A stretch of DNA of 14,267 nt, taken from Pseudomonadota bacterium. GTDB lineage: Bacteria; Desulfobacterota; Desulfobacteria; Desulfobacterales; Desulfobacteraceae. The notes under the pieces were generated by a model. The model was given only the letters and a program-made list of their open reading frames with translations, was not told the DNA's origin and made no database searches. The stretch is taken from positions 1-14,267 of the forward strand of contig JAHIVS010000296.1 of NCBI GenBank assembly GCA_018816605.1, in the 5' to 3' direction. Of the stretch, positions 1 through 7,373 are shown piece by piece; position 1 is the first letter of the stretch; each line of letters opens with the position of its first letter. The position numbers were made by a program, and so were the translations under genes.

Positions 1-2207
1 CTGGTCAGGATATTGTTAAAGCTTTTGGCGATCTGGTGCAGATCCTTTAATGTCAGTTCGCATTCTTCAAGCTGTCCGTCTGCAAATATATCATTGATCA
101 GTTCTTTTACACGGCCCTGGATTCTGGAGGGGGTCGGGCGCTCAAGGGCGCGCACGGCCGCTTCAACCACATCCGCCAGCATAACGATGCCCGCTTCCCG
201 GGTTTGGGGTTTGGGACCGGGGTATCTGAAATCTTCTTCGTTGATTTTATCATTGCCGCTGTTCAGGCTTTTATTATAAAAGTATTTAATAAGGGCGGTG
301 CCATGGTGCTGGAGAATGCCGTCAATAATTTCATTGCCCAGCTTGTATTGTTTGGCCATTTCCACCCCTTTTTTTACATGCTGGATCAGGATCAGTGCCG
401 ACATGGATGGGGAGAGTTTGTCGTGCCGGTTTTTGCCGTCTGCCTGATTCTCAATAAAATACATGGTTTTATCCAGTTTTCCAATGTCATGGTAATAGCC
501 CATTACTTTGGCCTGGAGGCTGTTGGCGGTGGTCGCCGATGCGGCGGCTTCGGCCAGGGTGGCCACAATCACACTGTGATTATAGGTTCCCGGGGCTTCG
601 ATCATCAGTTTTTTGATTAACGGCTGGTCCAGGTTGGAAAATTCGAGCAGCTTGGCTGCCGTGGTATAGTTGAAAAGAATTTCAATCAGGGGGGTAAACC
701 CGATGGTCAGGGTGGCGGCAAAGAGTCCGCCACAGAAGGCAAAAATCACCTCTTTTGCCAGAAAGACAGGATCTGCTTGGGAGAGCGAGTAGATACCCAG
801 GGCAATGGCCAAGAATGAATTTAAAACGGCAAGCTTAAAGCCTGCCATGATAAAGTTTTTGCGTTCCTGTCGCTCATTGATCCAATGGGCGGAGGTGATA
901 CTGCTTAAAAAAAAGAAGATAAAGACTTCAAAGCTGCCGCCAAAGGTAAGACAGCCAAGTACGGAAAGGGCAATGGTGAAAAAAACGGCAATATCAAATC
1001 CCAGAAATAAACAGGTGATCATGGCACCCGCCTGAACCGGAACAACCATATAAAAAGAAGAAGCAGCAATCTCCCAGGCCATTTCCGGATGGGATGACTG
1101 GGCAATGTAGACGACAATCTTTGCAAAAATCAGATACAGAATAAGGCCTAAGGCCAGAAAAATCATATGGGTATTGTGGTCGTTTTTTAGCCGTTTATGG
1201 TTCTTTAGAAAAAGAAAGTAGACCACAAGGATCAAAAGGCAGGTGATCATTGCCGTTCCAGTGCCGGTCATATAAATATCTTTTTCTACTACCTGCTCCT
1301 TTAGGGCGGTTAATTTGATCAGCTTGATTTTGTCCACCCGTTCCCCTTCCCTGACGATCATTTCTCCGGCTTTGATCTGGAACAGAATTGGCATGATCTT
1401 GGACTGGGCTTCGAGAATCCGTTTTTCAGTTTCATTTTTGTTCAGGGTGATATTGGGCTGCAGCAGCCTCTGGCATATATCCACGATGAGGTCGGACAGG
1501 TTGTGATTGAGTTTTTTGAGCAGGGGCTGACCTTCTATTCGGACCATGGCTTTTGCCTGGTCAGGGCCATAAACTATCTTCAGGTTGTTTACGGCCCGTT
1601 CTTCATTGGAACTGATGGTTCTGAGATTGATCCCTTTGCTTTCTTCCTCAAGGAGGAGTTCCTTGTTGGCAACCACACCATTTGAAAGTATTTTTTCCAC
1701 AATGGTTTTTATCCGGGTGTCGATATCAATGGAAAATTGGGCTTTATACAGAATTGTATACGCCCCGTTGCTGATTTCAATGCCCAGTTTTTTTTCAAAT
1801 TCCGGCTTGGCCGCCAGCACCATGGCAAGGGTTGGATCGGGTGTCTCTGAATTCTCAGGTTTGTCAAACAAGTTCCTGGCAAATTCCATGGCGGCGTCAA
1901 TACGGGAAAAAATATCCACTACCAGGTTGCTGTCATAGTCATACACGGTTTTGACCGCATATTTGACCTGGTCTCTCCTGGCATCGGTGACTTCTTTATC
2001 TTCAATGAAGTAATTTTTGGGTGCTTTGATATCCCTCAGGGCCACATCCCCTATCTGATAGGAATAGGAGACCTTATTCTGATCGGAAGTCTGGGAAACA
2101 GTGAATATGACAATGATAAAAACCAACATGAACCATAGCAGGTATGGAGTGGATAAAAGATATTCCCTGGTTTGCTTTAGCCAGTGATCACTTTTTGTTT
2201 TTTTCAT
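1..2207 (-). CDS. pgpH: 7TM-HD domain c-di-AMP phosphodiesterase, PgpH/YqfF family (3' end cut by window edge)
   Basis: A single open frame runs from an ATG at 2207-2205 to the left edge, giving about 735 visible residues and lacking only the C-terminus. Residues 21-38 form a signal-anchor membrane segment (YLLWFMLVFIIVIFTV). A long polar extracytoplasmic region follows to about residue 312, then a run of hydrophobic segments (about 313-515), then an HD hydrolase domain. The HD domain carries the family motifs APGTYNHS (H544), YYHDIGK (H573, D574), LQHHGT and RYPGPKPQTREAG. Characterised family members hydrolyse cyclic-di-AMP to pApA at the inner face of the membrane, and the same is inferred here because the metal-binding residues are intact. 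The start codon lies inside the end of phoH (20-nt overlap), so the two are almost certainly cotranscribed and translationally coupled. In many bacteria ybeY follows, which would lie outside the window. Confidence 0.88.
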   Translation of the reverse strand, partial: MKKTKSDHWLKQTREYLLSTPYLLWFMLVFIIVIFTVSQTSDQNKVSYSYQIGDVALRDIKAPKNYFIEDKEVTDARRDQVKYAVKTVYDYDSNLVVDIFSRIDAAMEFARNLFDKPENSETPDPTLAMVLAAKPEFEKKLGIEISNGAYTILYKAQFSIDIDTRIKTIVEKILSNGVVANKELLLEEESKGINLRTISSNEERAVNNLKIVYGPDQAKAMVRIEGQPLLKKLNHNLSDLIVDICQRLLQPNITLNKNETEKRILEAQSKIMPILFQIKAGEMIVREGERVDKIKLIKLTALKEQVVEKDIYMTGTGTAMITCLLILVVYFLFLKNHKRLKNDHNTHMIFLALGLILYLIFAKIVVYIAQSSHPEMAWEIAASSFYMVVPVQAGAMITCLFLGFDIAVFFTIALSVLGCLTFGGSFEVFIFFFLSSITSAHWINERQERKNFIMAGFKLAVLNSFLAIALGIYSLSQADPVFLAKEVIFAFCGGLFAATLTIGFTPLIEILFNYTTAAKLLEFSNLDQPLIKKLMIEAPGTYNHSVIVATLAEAAASATTANSLQAKVMGYYHDIGKLDKTMYFIENQADGKNRHDKLSPSMSALILIQHVKKGVEMAKQYKLGNEIIDGILQHHGTALIKYFYNKSLNSGNDKINEEDFRYPGPKPQTREAGIVMLADVVEAAVRALERPTPSRIQGRVKELINDIFADGQLEECELTLKDLHQIAKSFNNILT

Positions 2208-3132
2208 AGGCATCTATAATGTTTGAAACAAGGGGATGTCGGACCACATCTTCCTTGGTAAAGTAAATAAATTCAACCCCATTGATCCGGGTCAGGATTT
2301 TTTTTGCCTCAACCAGACCGGATTTTTTCCCGGTTGGCAGGTCAATCTGGGTGATATCCCCCGTGATGATGGCTTTGGACCCGTAACCCATTCGGGTTAA
2401 AAACATTTTCATCTGTTCGGAGGTGGTGTTTTGCGCCTCATCCAGAATAATAAATGCATTGTTCAATGTCCGTCCTCTCATGAATGCAATGGGCGCTATT
2501 TCGATTATTTCCTGTTCAATATACGCCCTGACTTTCTCAAAATCAAGCATATCATAGAGCGCATCATACAAGGGACGGAGATAGGGATTGATTTTTTCAG
2601 CCAGGTCGCCGGGCAGAAATCCCAGGGCTTCACCCGCCTCCACCGCCGGTCGGGTCAATATGATTTTTTTGACCTCTCCCTTTGAAAAAGCCGCAACCGC
2701 CATGGCCATGGCAAGATAGGTTTTCCCGGTTCCTGCCGGTCCGATTGAAAACAGAATATCATTTTGTTTTATGGCATTGGTATAGGTAAGCTGGGTAAGG
2801 TTTCTGGGAGAAATGGGCCTGTTTTTTGCCGTGACAAAAATGGTGGTTAGAAAAATATTTTTTAAGGATGTCTTGTTGTTCTGCTTTATGGTGTTGATGG
2901 CGGCATCAAGATCCGGCGCAGTCAGCGTAAATTTTTCCTTTAAAAGTTCATATAGCTGGCAGATCAGTATTTCTGCCGCATCCATGGCGTGGGGTTCCCC
3001 GGAAAGGGAAAGGGTATTGCCCCTGGAATTGAGTTTGATATTAAAAGCATCGGAAATTTTTTCCAGGTGGGTGTTATGGTATCCAAAGAGTTTCTGGGTC
3101 AGTTCAATGTTTTGAAATTCAATCGTTTTCAT
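2188..3132 (-). CDS. phoH: PhoH-like ATPase (PhoH/YbeZ family)
   Basis: With the ATG at 3132 the product has 314 residues, matching the usual family length. The N-terminal third resembles the small nucleic-acid-binding region of PhoH/YbeZ proteins. The P-loop ATPase domain has Walker A GPAGTGKT (131-138), the block TRPAVEAGEALGFLPGD after it, and the Walker B region ILDEAQNTTSEQMK (about 229-242). These are hallmark PhoH motifs. Family members are nucleotide-binding proteins associated with YbeY and RNA metabolism; their exact biochemical role is poorly defined. The frame could extend upstream to a TTG at 3168, but that start has no ribosome binding site and adds 12 residues not expected in the family, so ATG 3132 is preferred, although it too has only a weak Shine-Dalgarno. 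The gene is first in a minus-strand operon with pgpH and is divergent from cvpA. Confidence 0.93.
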   Translation of the reverse strand: MKTIEFQNIELTQKLFGYHNTHLEKISDAFNIKLNSRGNTLSLSGEPHAMDAAEILICQLYELLKEKFTLTAPDLDAAINTIKQNNKTSLKNIFLTTIFVTAKNRPISPRNLTQLTYTNAIKQNDILFSIGPAGTGKTYLAMAMAVAAFSKGEVKKIILTRPAVEAGEALGFLPGDLAEKINPYLRPLYDALYDMLDFEKVRAYIEQEIIEIAPIAFMRGRTLNNAFIILDEAQNTTSEQMKMFLTRMGYGSKAIITGDITQIDLPTGKKSGLVEAKKILTRINGVEFIYFTKEDVVRHPLVSNIIDAYEKNKK

Positions 3133-3176
3133 GGCCAATAGGGTGCATTTTATTTGCCCAAAGGTCAATAAAAATC

Positions 3177-3205
3177 TTGACTTAAAATCCGGTAAGTTGT
3201 TATCT
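3177..3205 (+). promoter_or_regulatory. possible sigma-70 promoter for cvpA-mazG
   Basis: In the 120-nt gap between the divergent phoH and cvpA starts, TTGACT (3177-3182) resembles a -35 element. It is followed after 17 nt by TTATCT (3200-3205), a poor -10 match. The position suits the plus-strand pair, but the -10 is weak, so this is tentative. No convincing minus-strand promoter for phoH was found in the same gap. Confidence 0.25.
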
Positions 3206-3252
3206 GTAACCTCTTTGGATCAATTTTGCATAAGCAATGGGCAAGGGAAAAA

Positions 3253-3774
3253 ATGAACGGTTTTGATGTGCTGGTCCTGGTGATTATTTCATTATGTTCG
3301 ATCAGGGGGTATTTTAAGGGATTGATTCGGGAAGTGTCGGGTATTATCGGTGTCATTGTCGGTTTTTATGGTGCCAATACCTACTATCCGAAATTAACCC
3401 CTTTCCTGGAAACGCTGATCGATACGCCCGGGACCAGAAGTCTGATTTGCTTTTTGGTCCTGTTCTGCGGCATTTTAGTGTTCATCAGCCTTGTTGCCGG
3501 ATTGATTCGTAAATTTTTAAGCCTTGTTTTTCTAGGGTGGGTGGACCGGTTTTTTGGGTTTGTTTTTGGTGCTGCCAAGGGGGTATTGATTGTCTCTGTC
3601 TTTTTTATTGTGACCATGACCTTTATTCCTGCAGAGTCCCGGTTTTTATCCAATTCAAAATCAGTTCCCCATATTGCCCGGGTTTCCAGTGCCATGACAC
3701 TTTTTATTTCCAAAAATATGAAAGCTGATTTTTTAATCCACCTGGAAGGAATTCGAACCAATTGGAAAACATAA
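3253..3774 (+). CDS. cvpA: CvpA family inner-membrane protein
   Basis: The product has 173 residues from the ATG at 3253, which is preceded by an AAGGGA ribosome binding site. An upstream in-frame TTG at 3226 is less likely. Four hydrophobic segments are visible at about residues 4-18, 24-42, 62-85 and 101-124. The order and spacing fit CvpA/colicin V production proteins: NGFDVLVLVI at the start, an RGYFKGLIRE turn after the first helix, and WVDRFFGFVFGAAKG before the last. CvpA was named for colicin V production in E. coli, but most homologues, presumably including this one, have a general and poorly defined envelope role. The 3' end overlaps mazG by 13 nt, so the two are one transcription unit. 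Confidence 0.85.
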   Translation: MNGFDVLVLVIISLCSIRGYFKGLIREVSGIIGVIVGFYGANTYYPKLTPFLETLIDTPGTRSLICFLVLFCGILVFISLVAGLIRKFLSLVFLGWVDRFFGFVFGAAKGVLIVSVFFIVTMTFIPAESRFLSNSKSVPHIARVSSAMTLFISKNMKADFLIHLEGIRTNWKT

Positions 3775-4547
3775 GCCCCCTCCTGGAAATTATTCGCCGG
3801 CTCAGGGGTAAAGACGGGTGTGCCTGGGACCAGAAACAGACGCCATTGACCATGTGGAGATGTCTGGCAGAGGAAGCATATGAACTCCAGGAGGCGATTG
3901 TCAATGATGACACGGACAACATCTGTGAGGAACTCGGGGATGTCTTGTTTCAGATTCTGTTTGTATTGGAGATATTTATAGAAAACCATCGGTTTGAATT
4001 TTCCAGCGTGGTCGACGGGATTGCCGAAAAAATGATCCGACGCCATCCCCATGTATATGGCACATCCGTTGTCACAACCGAGGAGGAATTGCACCAGCAA
4101 TGGAATCAGATCAAATCCTGTGAGAAGAAAAAGACCCCAAGTCCGGAAAAATCTGCCCTGGACGCTGTTCCCAAAGGCATGCCCGGGTTATTGAGGGCTA
4201 TGAAGGTATCAAAGGTTGCGGTCAGGGAGGGATTTGACTGGGAGAATATCCACCAGGTGCTGGACAAGGTAAAAGAAGAAATAGATGAGTTCGAAGCAGC
4301 ATTGGAAAACGAAAGTCAGGATGCAGCCATGATGGAATTCGGTGATATCCTGTTTTCCCTTGCCAATGTAGCCCGGTTTGCCGGTTTTCACCCGGAAACG
4401 GCCCTTTCCGGTGCTACTGCAAAGTTTGAAGGCCGGTTCAGGATGATGGAAAAGGCCCTTGTCCGGGAAGGGATAGACCTTAAAACATTGTCCCCGGAAG
4501 AAAAAGAGTTGCATTGGCAAAGGGCAAAGCAGGTCTACGACAGGTAA
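3762..4547 (+). CDS. mazG: nucleoside triphosphate pyrophosphohydrolase MazG
   Basis: This is a 261-residue protein, the usual length for full two-domain MazG, which hydrolyses NTPs and dNTPs to the monophosphate plus pyrophosphate and so clears non-canonical nucleotides. The N-terminal domain has the signature RRLRGKDGCAWDQKQT (12-27), EEAYEL (37-42) and EELGDVLFQ (56-64), which supply the acidic Mg-binding residues. The C-terminal domain repeats the pattern with KEEIDEFEAA (171-180) and EFGDILFSL (192-200). The start is a TTG at 3762 inside the end of cvpA. It is the only candidate that keeps the conserved N-terminus, and an AAGGA lies about 11 nt upstream. The 3' end overlaps the convergent minus-strand gene by 13 nt. 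No terminator is visible between them. Confidence 0.93.
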   Translation: MENISPLLEIIRRLRGKDGCAWDQKQTPLTMWRCLAEEAYELQEAIVNDDTDNICEELGDVLFQILFVLEIFIENHRFEFSSVVDGIAEKMIRRHPHVYGTSVVTTEEELHQQWNQIKSCEKKKTPSPEKSALDAVPKGMPGLLRAMKVSKVAVREGFDWENIHQVLDKVKEEIDEFEAALENESQDAAMMEFGDILFSLANVARFAGFHPETALSGATAKFEGRFRMMEKALVREGIDLKTLSPEEKELHWQRAKQVYDR

Positions 4548-5011
4548 TCACCCCTCTGGAACTTCACATATTCCGTCCTGGCGGCAACCACTGTCTGGGT
4601 TGCAATATCCTTCAGGCCTTTATTGTCTGTTCCAAGGGACAACGATTCCCTGAGCAAGCTGTCTGCTTTTGTATTGATCTGTTCCAAAATAGGGGCAATG
4701 CTTTTTAAAGAGGCGCCGGGATCCTGGAGCTTACTTGCATATGTGTCCAGAAGTCCCAATAAGGTGTCTGTTTTTCCGGAAACAATGGATGACTGATCCT
4801 GCATGGGAACGCCGATTGATTTGATTTCTCCCAAAGCGGGGACTGCTGTATCTCCCATCTCAGGTGCCTCCGTTGTGTCCTTTTGTTCCCTTTGAACAAG
4901 GGCCCGGGACAGGACATTTTCAAAGCCCCCCGTTTTATTCGTCGATGCTTTGTTGGCGGTCACCCCACCCGTTGATTGTGTCAGTTCATTTATCTGATTG
5001 ATTCCTGCCAT
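4535..5011 (-). CDS. conserved hypothetical protein in flagellar cluster, 158 aa
   Basis: The frame is clearly real: an ATG preceded by a very strong AAAGGAGG (about 5019-5026), and a sigma-54-like promoter just upstream. The product is soluble, with no signal peptide or membrane segment. The first 75 residues are low in hydrophobic content and look disordered (rich in T, N, K, G). The second half should form helices, with a LLGLLDTYASKL block (84-95), SIAPILEQI (104-112) and a C-terminal TEYVKFQRGDYL (146-157). I do not recognise a named family. Similar proteins with this C-terminal motif seem to occur next to flgM in related deltaproteobacteria, but that is recollection, not a search. Its place after flgM is where flgN (hook-protein chaperone) often lies, yet the sequence does not look like FlgN. 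Function unknown; probably flagellar. Confidence 0.72.
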   Translation of the reverse strand: MAGINQINELTQSTGGVTANKASTNKTGGFENVLSRALVQREQKDTTEAPEMGDTAVPALGEIKSIGVPMQDQSSIVSGKTDTLLGLLDTYASKLQDPGASLKSIAPILEQINTKADSLLRESLSLGTDNKGLKDIATQTVVAARTEYVKFQRGDYLS

Positions 5012-5041
5012 ACTGGCCTCCTTTTAGTTGAAGAGATAAAA

Positions 5042-5057
5042 AGCAAAAGATGTGCCA
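5042..5057 (-). promoter_or_regulatory. sigma-54 promoter for the 158-aa flagellar-cluster gene
   Basis: On the minus strand the sequence reads TGGCAC-ATCTT-TTGCT, with GG and GC exactly 10 nt apart as in the -24/-12 consensus (TGGCAC N5 TTGCW). Transcription would start near 5031, leaving a leader of about 20 nt that holds only the AAAGGAGG ribosome binding site before the ATG at 5011. It lies in the otherwise empty 157-nt gap after flgM. In many deltaproteobacteria the class of genes for hook and basal body is sigma-54 dependent, which fits. Confidence 0.65.
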
Positions 5058-5168
5058 GGCTTTGAAGCGGAATTGTTGTTGATGAAAATGCTTTTATTTC
5101 AGGCGGTTGTTGGGTTCTGTCAAAGGGGATGGTCCTGGGAAAATATGGAAAGGGAAAAAATTGCTCAT

Positions 5169-5477
5169 TTATCCCAGCTTATCCATGATCGAACCGACCA
5201 TTTTTTCCGCAACCTGTTCTGCATTGACAGTATATTGATTGGTCTGGACCTGCTGTCTTAAATCCGCCACCAGTTTTGTTCTATCGGCCGGTTCCGTATC
5301 CATTGCTGCCGATATCTTCTGGAGATCCCTGGTTGTTGTGGAAATATTTAAGGTGTCGGCGGAAATTTCATCAGCGGCTTTTTCCGTTCGGGCGGGTGTC
5401 TGGGATTTTGCAGCGGTGTTGCCCTGGTTTGCATATGTTTGATTGATATAATTGGTTGTTGAACTGGATATTTTCAT
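5169..5477 (-). CDS. flgM: anti-sigma-28 factor FlgM
   Basis: This 102-residue protein fits FlgM in length and pattern: a polar, disordered N-terminal half and a C-terminal sigma-binding half with RDLQKISAAM (50-59) and VADLRQQVQTNQYTVNAEQVAEKMV at 70-94, the hallmark helix-turn-helix block of the family. FlgM binds the flagellar sigma factor FliA (sigma-28) in the cytoplasm and is exported through the finished hook-basal body, releasing late flagellar transcription. The ATG at 5477 has AAGGAG 9 nt upstream, and that site overlaps the stop codon of the preceding gene, so the two are coupled. Residues 35-46 match a block in the upstream neighbour. Confidence 0.92.
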   Translation of the reverse strand: MKISSSTTNYINQTYANQGNTAAKSQTPARTEKAADEISADTLNISTTTRDLQKISAAMDTEPADRTKLVADLRQQVQTNQYTVNAEQVAEKMVGSIMDKLG

Positions 5478-5490
5478 GAAAGGAGTCTCC

Positions 5491-5913
5491 TTAGGATTCC
5501 ATATTGTTATCAGCGACCTGGCGAGCCAGTTCTGTCATTCTTTTCACGACAAACTGAGAGTCCTCAACAGAAAGGGTTTGGGTGATTTTATTGTTGTTGT
5601 CGTCAATGGTTGTATAGGTGAACTGAGTCCTGCCTCTGGTAAAATTAATTTTTTTTCCAAGTTCTTTTTCGATCTGATTTGTGATCTGTTCTTCGTTTTT
5701 TTCCTTGGGCCCTTCATTGATGATCTTGTCTACAATATTGCTGGCAACTTTTTCAATGATGGCCTGTCGTTTTCCTTCCGAGGAGATGTTGACACTATCG
5801 GCAGAAACTCTGTCGGCGACGCCAAATTTGTTTCTGCTCAGTATCTTGCCCTGGCTCAATTGTCTTGAGTAGACTTTCAGGACATTCTGTATTTGGTATG
5901 AAGGTATCTGCAT
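5491..5913 (-). CDS. DVU0524 family FlgM-associated protein
   Basis: The product has 140 residues and starts MQIPSYQIQNVLKVYSRQLSQG, a block I recognise from the small proteins encoded immediately upstream of flgM in Desulfovibrio and relatives (DVU0524 type). No enzymatic motif, signal peptide or membrane segment is seen. The middle (49-90) is helical and charged, and the end is a predicted helix (VVKRMTELARQV). Residues 33-44 resemble a block of FlgM. The ATG at 5913 has AAGGAG 8 nt upstream and a sigma-28-like promoter just beyond. The stop codon lies 13 nt before the flgM start. The function is unknown; its constant pairing with flgM suggests a role in sigma-28 control or flagellar export. 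Confidence 0.83.
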   Translation of the reverse strand: MQIPSYQIQNVLKVYSRQLSQGKILSRNKFGVADRVSADSVNISSEGKRQAIIEKVASNIVDKIINEGPKEKNEEQITNQIEKELGKKINFTRGRTQFTYTTIDDNNNKITQTLSVEDSQFVVKRMTELARQVADNNMES

Positions 5914-5934
5914 TTAAATTTCTCCTTAAAAGCC

Positions 5935-5962
5935 TTATCGGAAGGAGAAAATTAAAACTTTA
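5935..5962 (-). promoter_or_regulatory. sigma-28 (FliA) promoter of the flgM operon
   Basis: On the minus strand TAAAGTTT (5962-5955) is an exact match to the FliA -35 element and CCGATAA (5941-5935) to the -10 core (consensus TAAAGTTT N11 GCCGATAA). The distance between TAAA and the 8-nt -10 element is 16 nt against 15 in the enterobacterial consensus. The start would be near 5928, just before the AAGGAG of the first gene. It lies 10 nt past the aldolase stop, so the flagellar genes have their own promoter. Confidence 0.7.
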
Positions 5963-5971
5963 GGGTTTATT

Positions 5972-7264
5972 TTAATCATCGAAATTACCGTCAGGACCCT
6001 TGTCAGAGATTATGCGTGCGGCGCTTTTGACGATTTTTTCCCGGGTCCATTCTGTTGCGTGTTCCCTTTTTTTTGTTTTGTATCCAGGCATGTGGGATTT
6101 TGTCTCTAAAATGTGTGCGATGAGGATATCGGCCGTATCCGTGGCATTGAACACATCCGTCAGCAGGGTATAGACAAAGTTTTCCACATTCTTTGCCATC
6201 CGCAGCCGTATTTCCCGGGGCAGGGCTGACAAATGGCTTTCAAAGGGAAGGTTTAATTTTTTGACATCGCCGCCTTTTAAATTATGTGCATCGGCATAGG
6301 CAAGCATTTTGGACCACATTTCTTCGGTAAGCCCCTGGTCTTTTTGTTTAATGAAATTTCCCTGGTCGTCCAGGATGGCATTCCCATAATCATTGACTTT
6401 CAAACCCCAGGAAATCATTTGCAGTGCGGTGGCAACATTGGCTTTGGTGGTGCGTGTTTTGGACGCAATCGCACGCAGTCTGTCGGAAGTATTACCCGAG
6501 GTGCCGTGCTGGGCACCGGATACCCCGTAAGAGGACAGGGCTTCGTGAATCTGGGCGGTGAGCTCAACGTTTATCCCTGTGCCGCTTTCTTCGATACCAT
6601 GGGTGGTACCGTTGTTCAATGCAATCCAGTCGGGGAAGATATTATGGGCATTGAGCCCCTGGATGAGGAACAAGGCTTCCTGGGCCGTTGAAAGCCCCTG
6701 GGTCCCCTTTATTTCACCGACTTCTGTTTCAAGACCGGCCCACCCGGGTACAAAAGGATTCAATTCAATGTTTGCCAGCAGGTTCTGATCGTCGGTCATA
6801 TGGGATGCGTCAATGGCAATGGAGGTGATTCCGGCATCAAACAGGGACTCAATCTCGGGTTTAGCCGGTTCAATATCAGATGGGGACTTGATGCCAAAGT
6901 GGTCTGCATGGATGGCCACGGGTATGGTAATGCCCAGTTCATTCATGATGGCGTCGGTTTGCGTGGCCATATTCCACAGGCTCACCGGACAATAGGCATT
7001 GGTGCCCCCTTCGGATCTGGCGATTTCGATGATGATGGCGGCATTGGCACGTTGGGCGGCCGCCAGGGCGCCTCTCAGGACAAATGAACTTCTTGCGTTT
7101 GCAGCAATGGTCATGCAATTGCCTTTTTTTAACATGGCCTGATCTATATATTTCCCGCTGACAATAAGGGCTTTTGAATTGGGGAATCGCTTTTTTATAT
7201 TTGGGGGCCTGCCGTAATCAAGGGCAGCTTCGAACTCTTTGGAATAGGTGTGTGGAATTGTCAT
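5972..7264 (-). CDS. fba: class II fructose-1,6-bisphosphate aldolase
   Basis: This 430-residue protein belongs to the zinc-dependent class II aldolases, which cleave fructose-1,6-bisphosphate to dihydroxyacetone phosphate and glyceraldehyde-3-phosphate, or join them in gluconeogenesis. The zinc and active-site blocks are present in order: HADHFG (D121, H122), GLETEVGEIKG (177-187, including E181), NNGTTHG (H222) and GAQHGTSGNTSD (H253). Two further signature stretches are NCMTIAANARSSFVLRGAL near residues 49-67 and EIARSEGGTNAY near 80-91. It is longer than the ~345-residue enterobacterial enzyme, with a C-terminal extension of mixed charge, as in other deltaproteobacterial members. The ATG has CAGGAGAG upstream. 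It stands alone, divergent from the TetR gene. In an organism growing on fatty acids or other C2-yielding substrates it would serve mainly gluconeogenesis (inference). Confidence 0.9.
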   Translation of the reverse strand: MTIPHTYSKEFEAALDYGRPPNIKKRFPNSKALIVSGKYIDQAMLKKGNCMTIAANARSSFVLRGALAAAQRANAAIIIEIARSEGGTNAYCPVSLWNMATQTDAIMNELGITIPVAIHADHFGIKSPSDIEPAKPEIESLFDAGITSIAIDASHMTDDQNLLANIELNPFVPGWAGLETEVGEIKGTQGLSTAQEALFLIQGLNAHNIFPDWIALNNGTTHGIEESGTGINVELTAQIHEALSSYGVSGAQHGTSGNTSDRLRAIASKTRTTKANVATALQMISWGLKVNDYGNAILDDQGNFIKQKDQGLTEEMWSKMLAYADAHNLKGGDVKKLNLPFESHLSALPREIRLRMAKNVENFVYTLLTDVFNATDTADILIAHILETKSHMPGYKTKKREHATEWTREKIVKSAARIISDKGPDGNFDD

Positions 7265-7357
7265 GCTTCTCTCCTGCTTGGTGTATGGCTTTCGATCATC
7301 AGAATTATTTTCTATTTTTTGTCATGAAAATGGATCAAAATCAAGAAGTATTAAATA

Positions 7358-7373
7358 ATGAATATGTATTCAT
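7358..7373. promoter_or_regulatory. operator 1: ATGAAT-N4-ATTCAT palindrome
   Basis: ATGAAT ATGT ATTCAT is a perfect inverted repeat with the half-sites of the site at 7527-7542. It lies 94 nt upstream of the aldolase start and about 125 nt upstream of the regulator promoter. It is therefore a likely second binding site for the FadR-like repressor, acting on the aldolase gene, or by cooperation with operator 2. Confidence 0.55.

Noticed and set aside
3226..3252. Upstream TTG start for cvpA
   Set aside because: The ATG at 3253 has a good AAGGGA ribosome binding site, and its N-terminus matches the family. The TTG adds nine residues and has no such site.
4514..4708. Possible small plus-strand gene after mazG, and similar long frames opposite the aldolase and oxidoreductase genes
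   Set aside because: They lie antisense to or out of frame with well-supported genes and have no ribosome binding site or recognisable product.
5479..5492. AAGGAG/CTCCTT near-palindrome before flgM as a regulatory hairpin
   Set aside because: The arms are separated by one base, so no hairpin can form. It is explained by the ribosome binding site of flgM on the minus strand.
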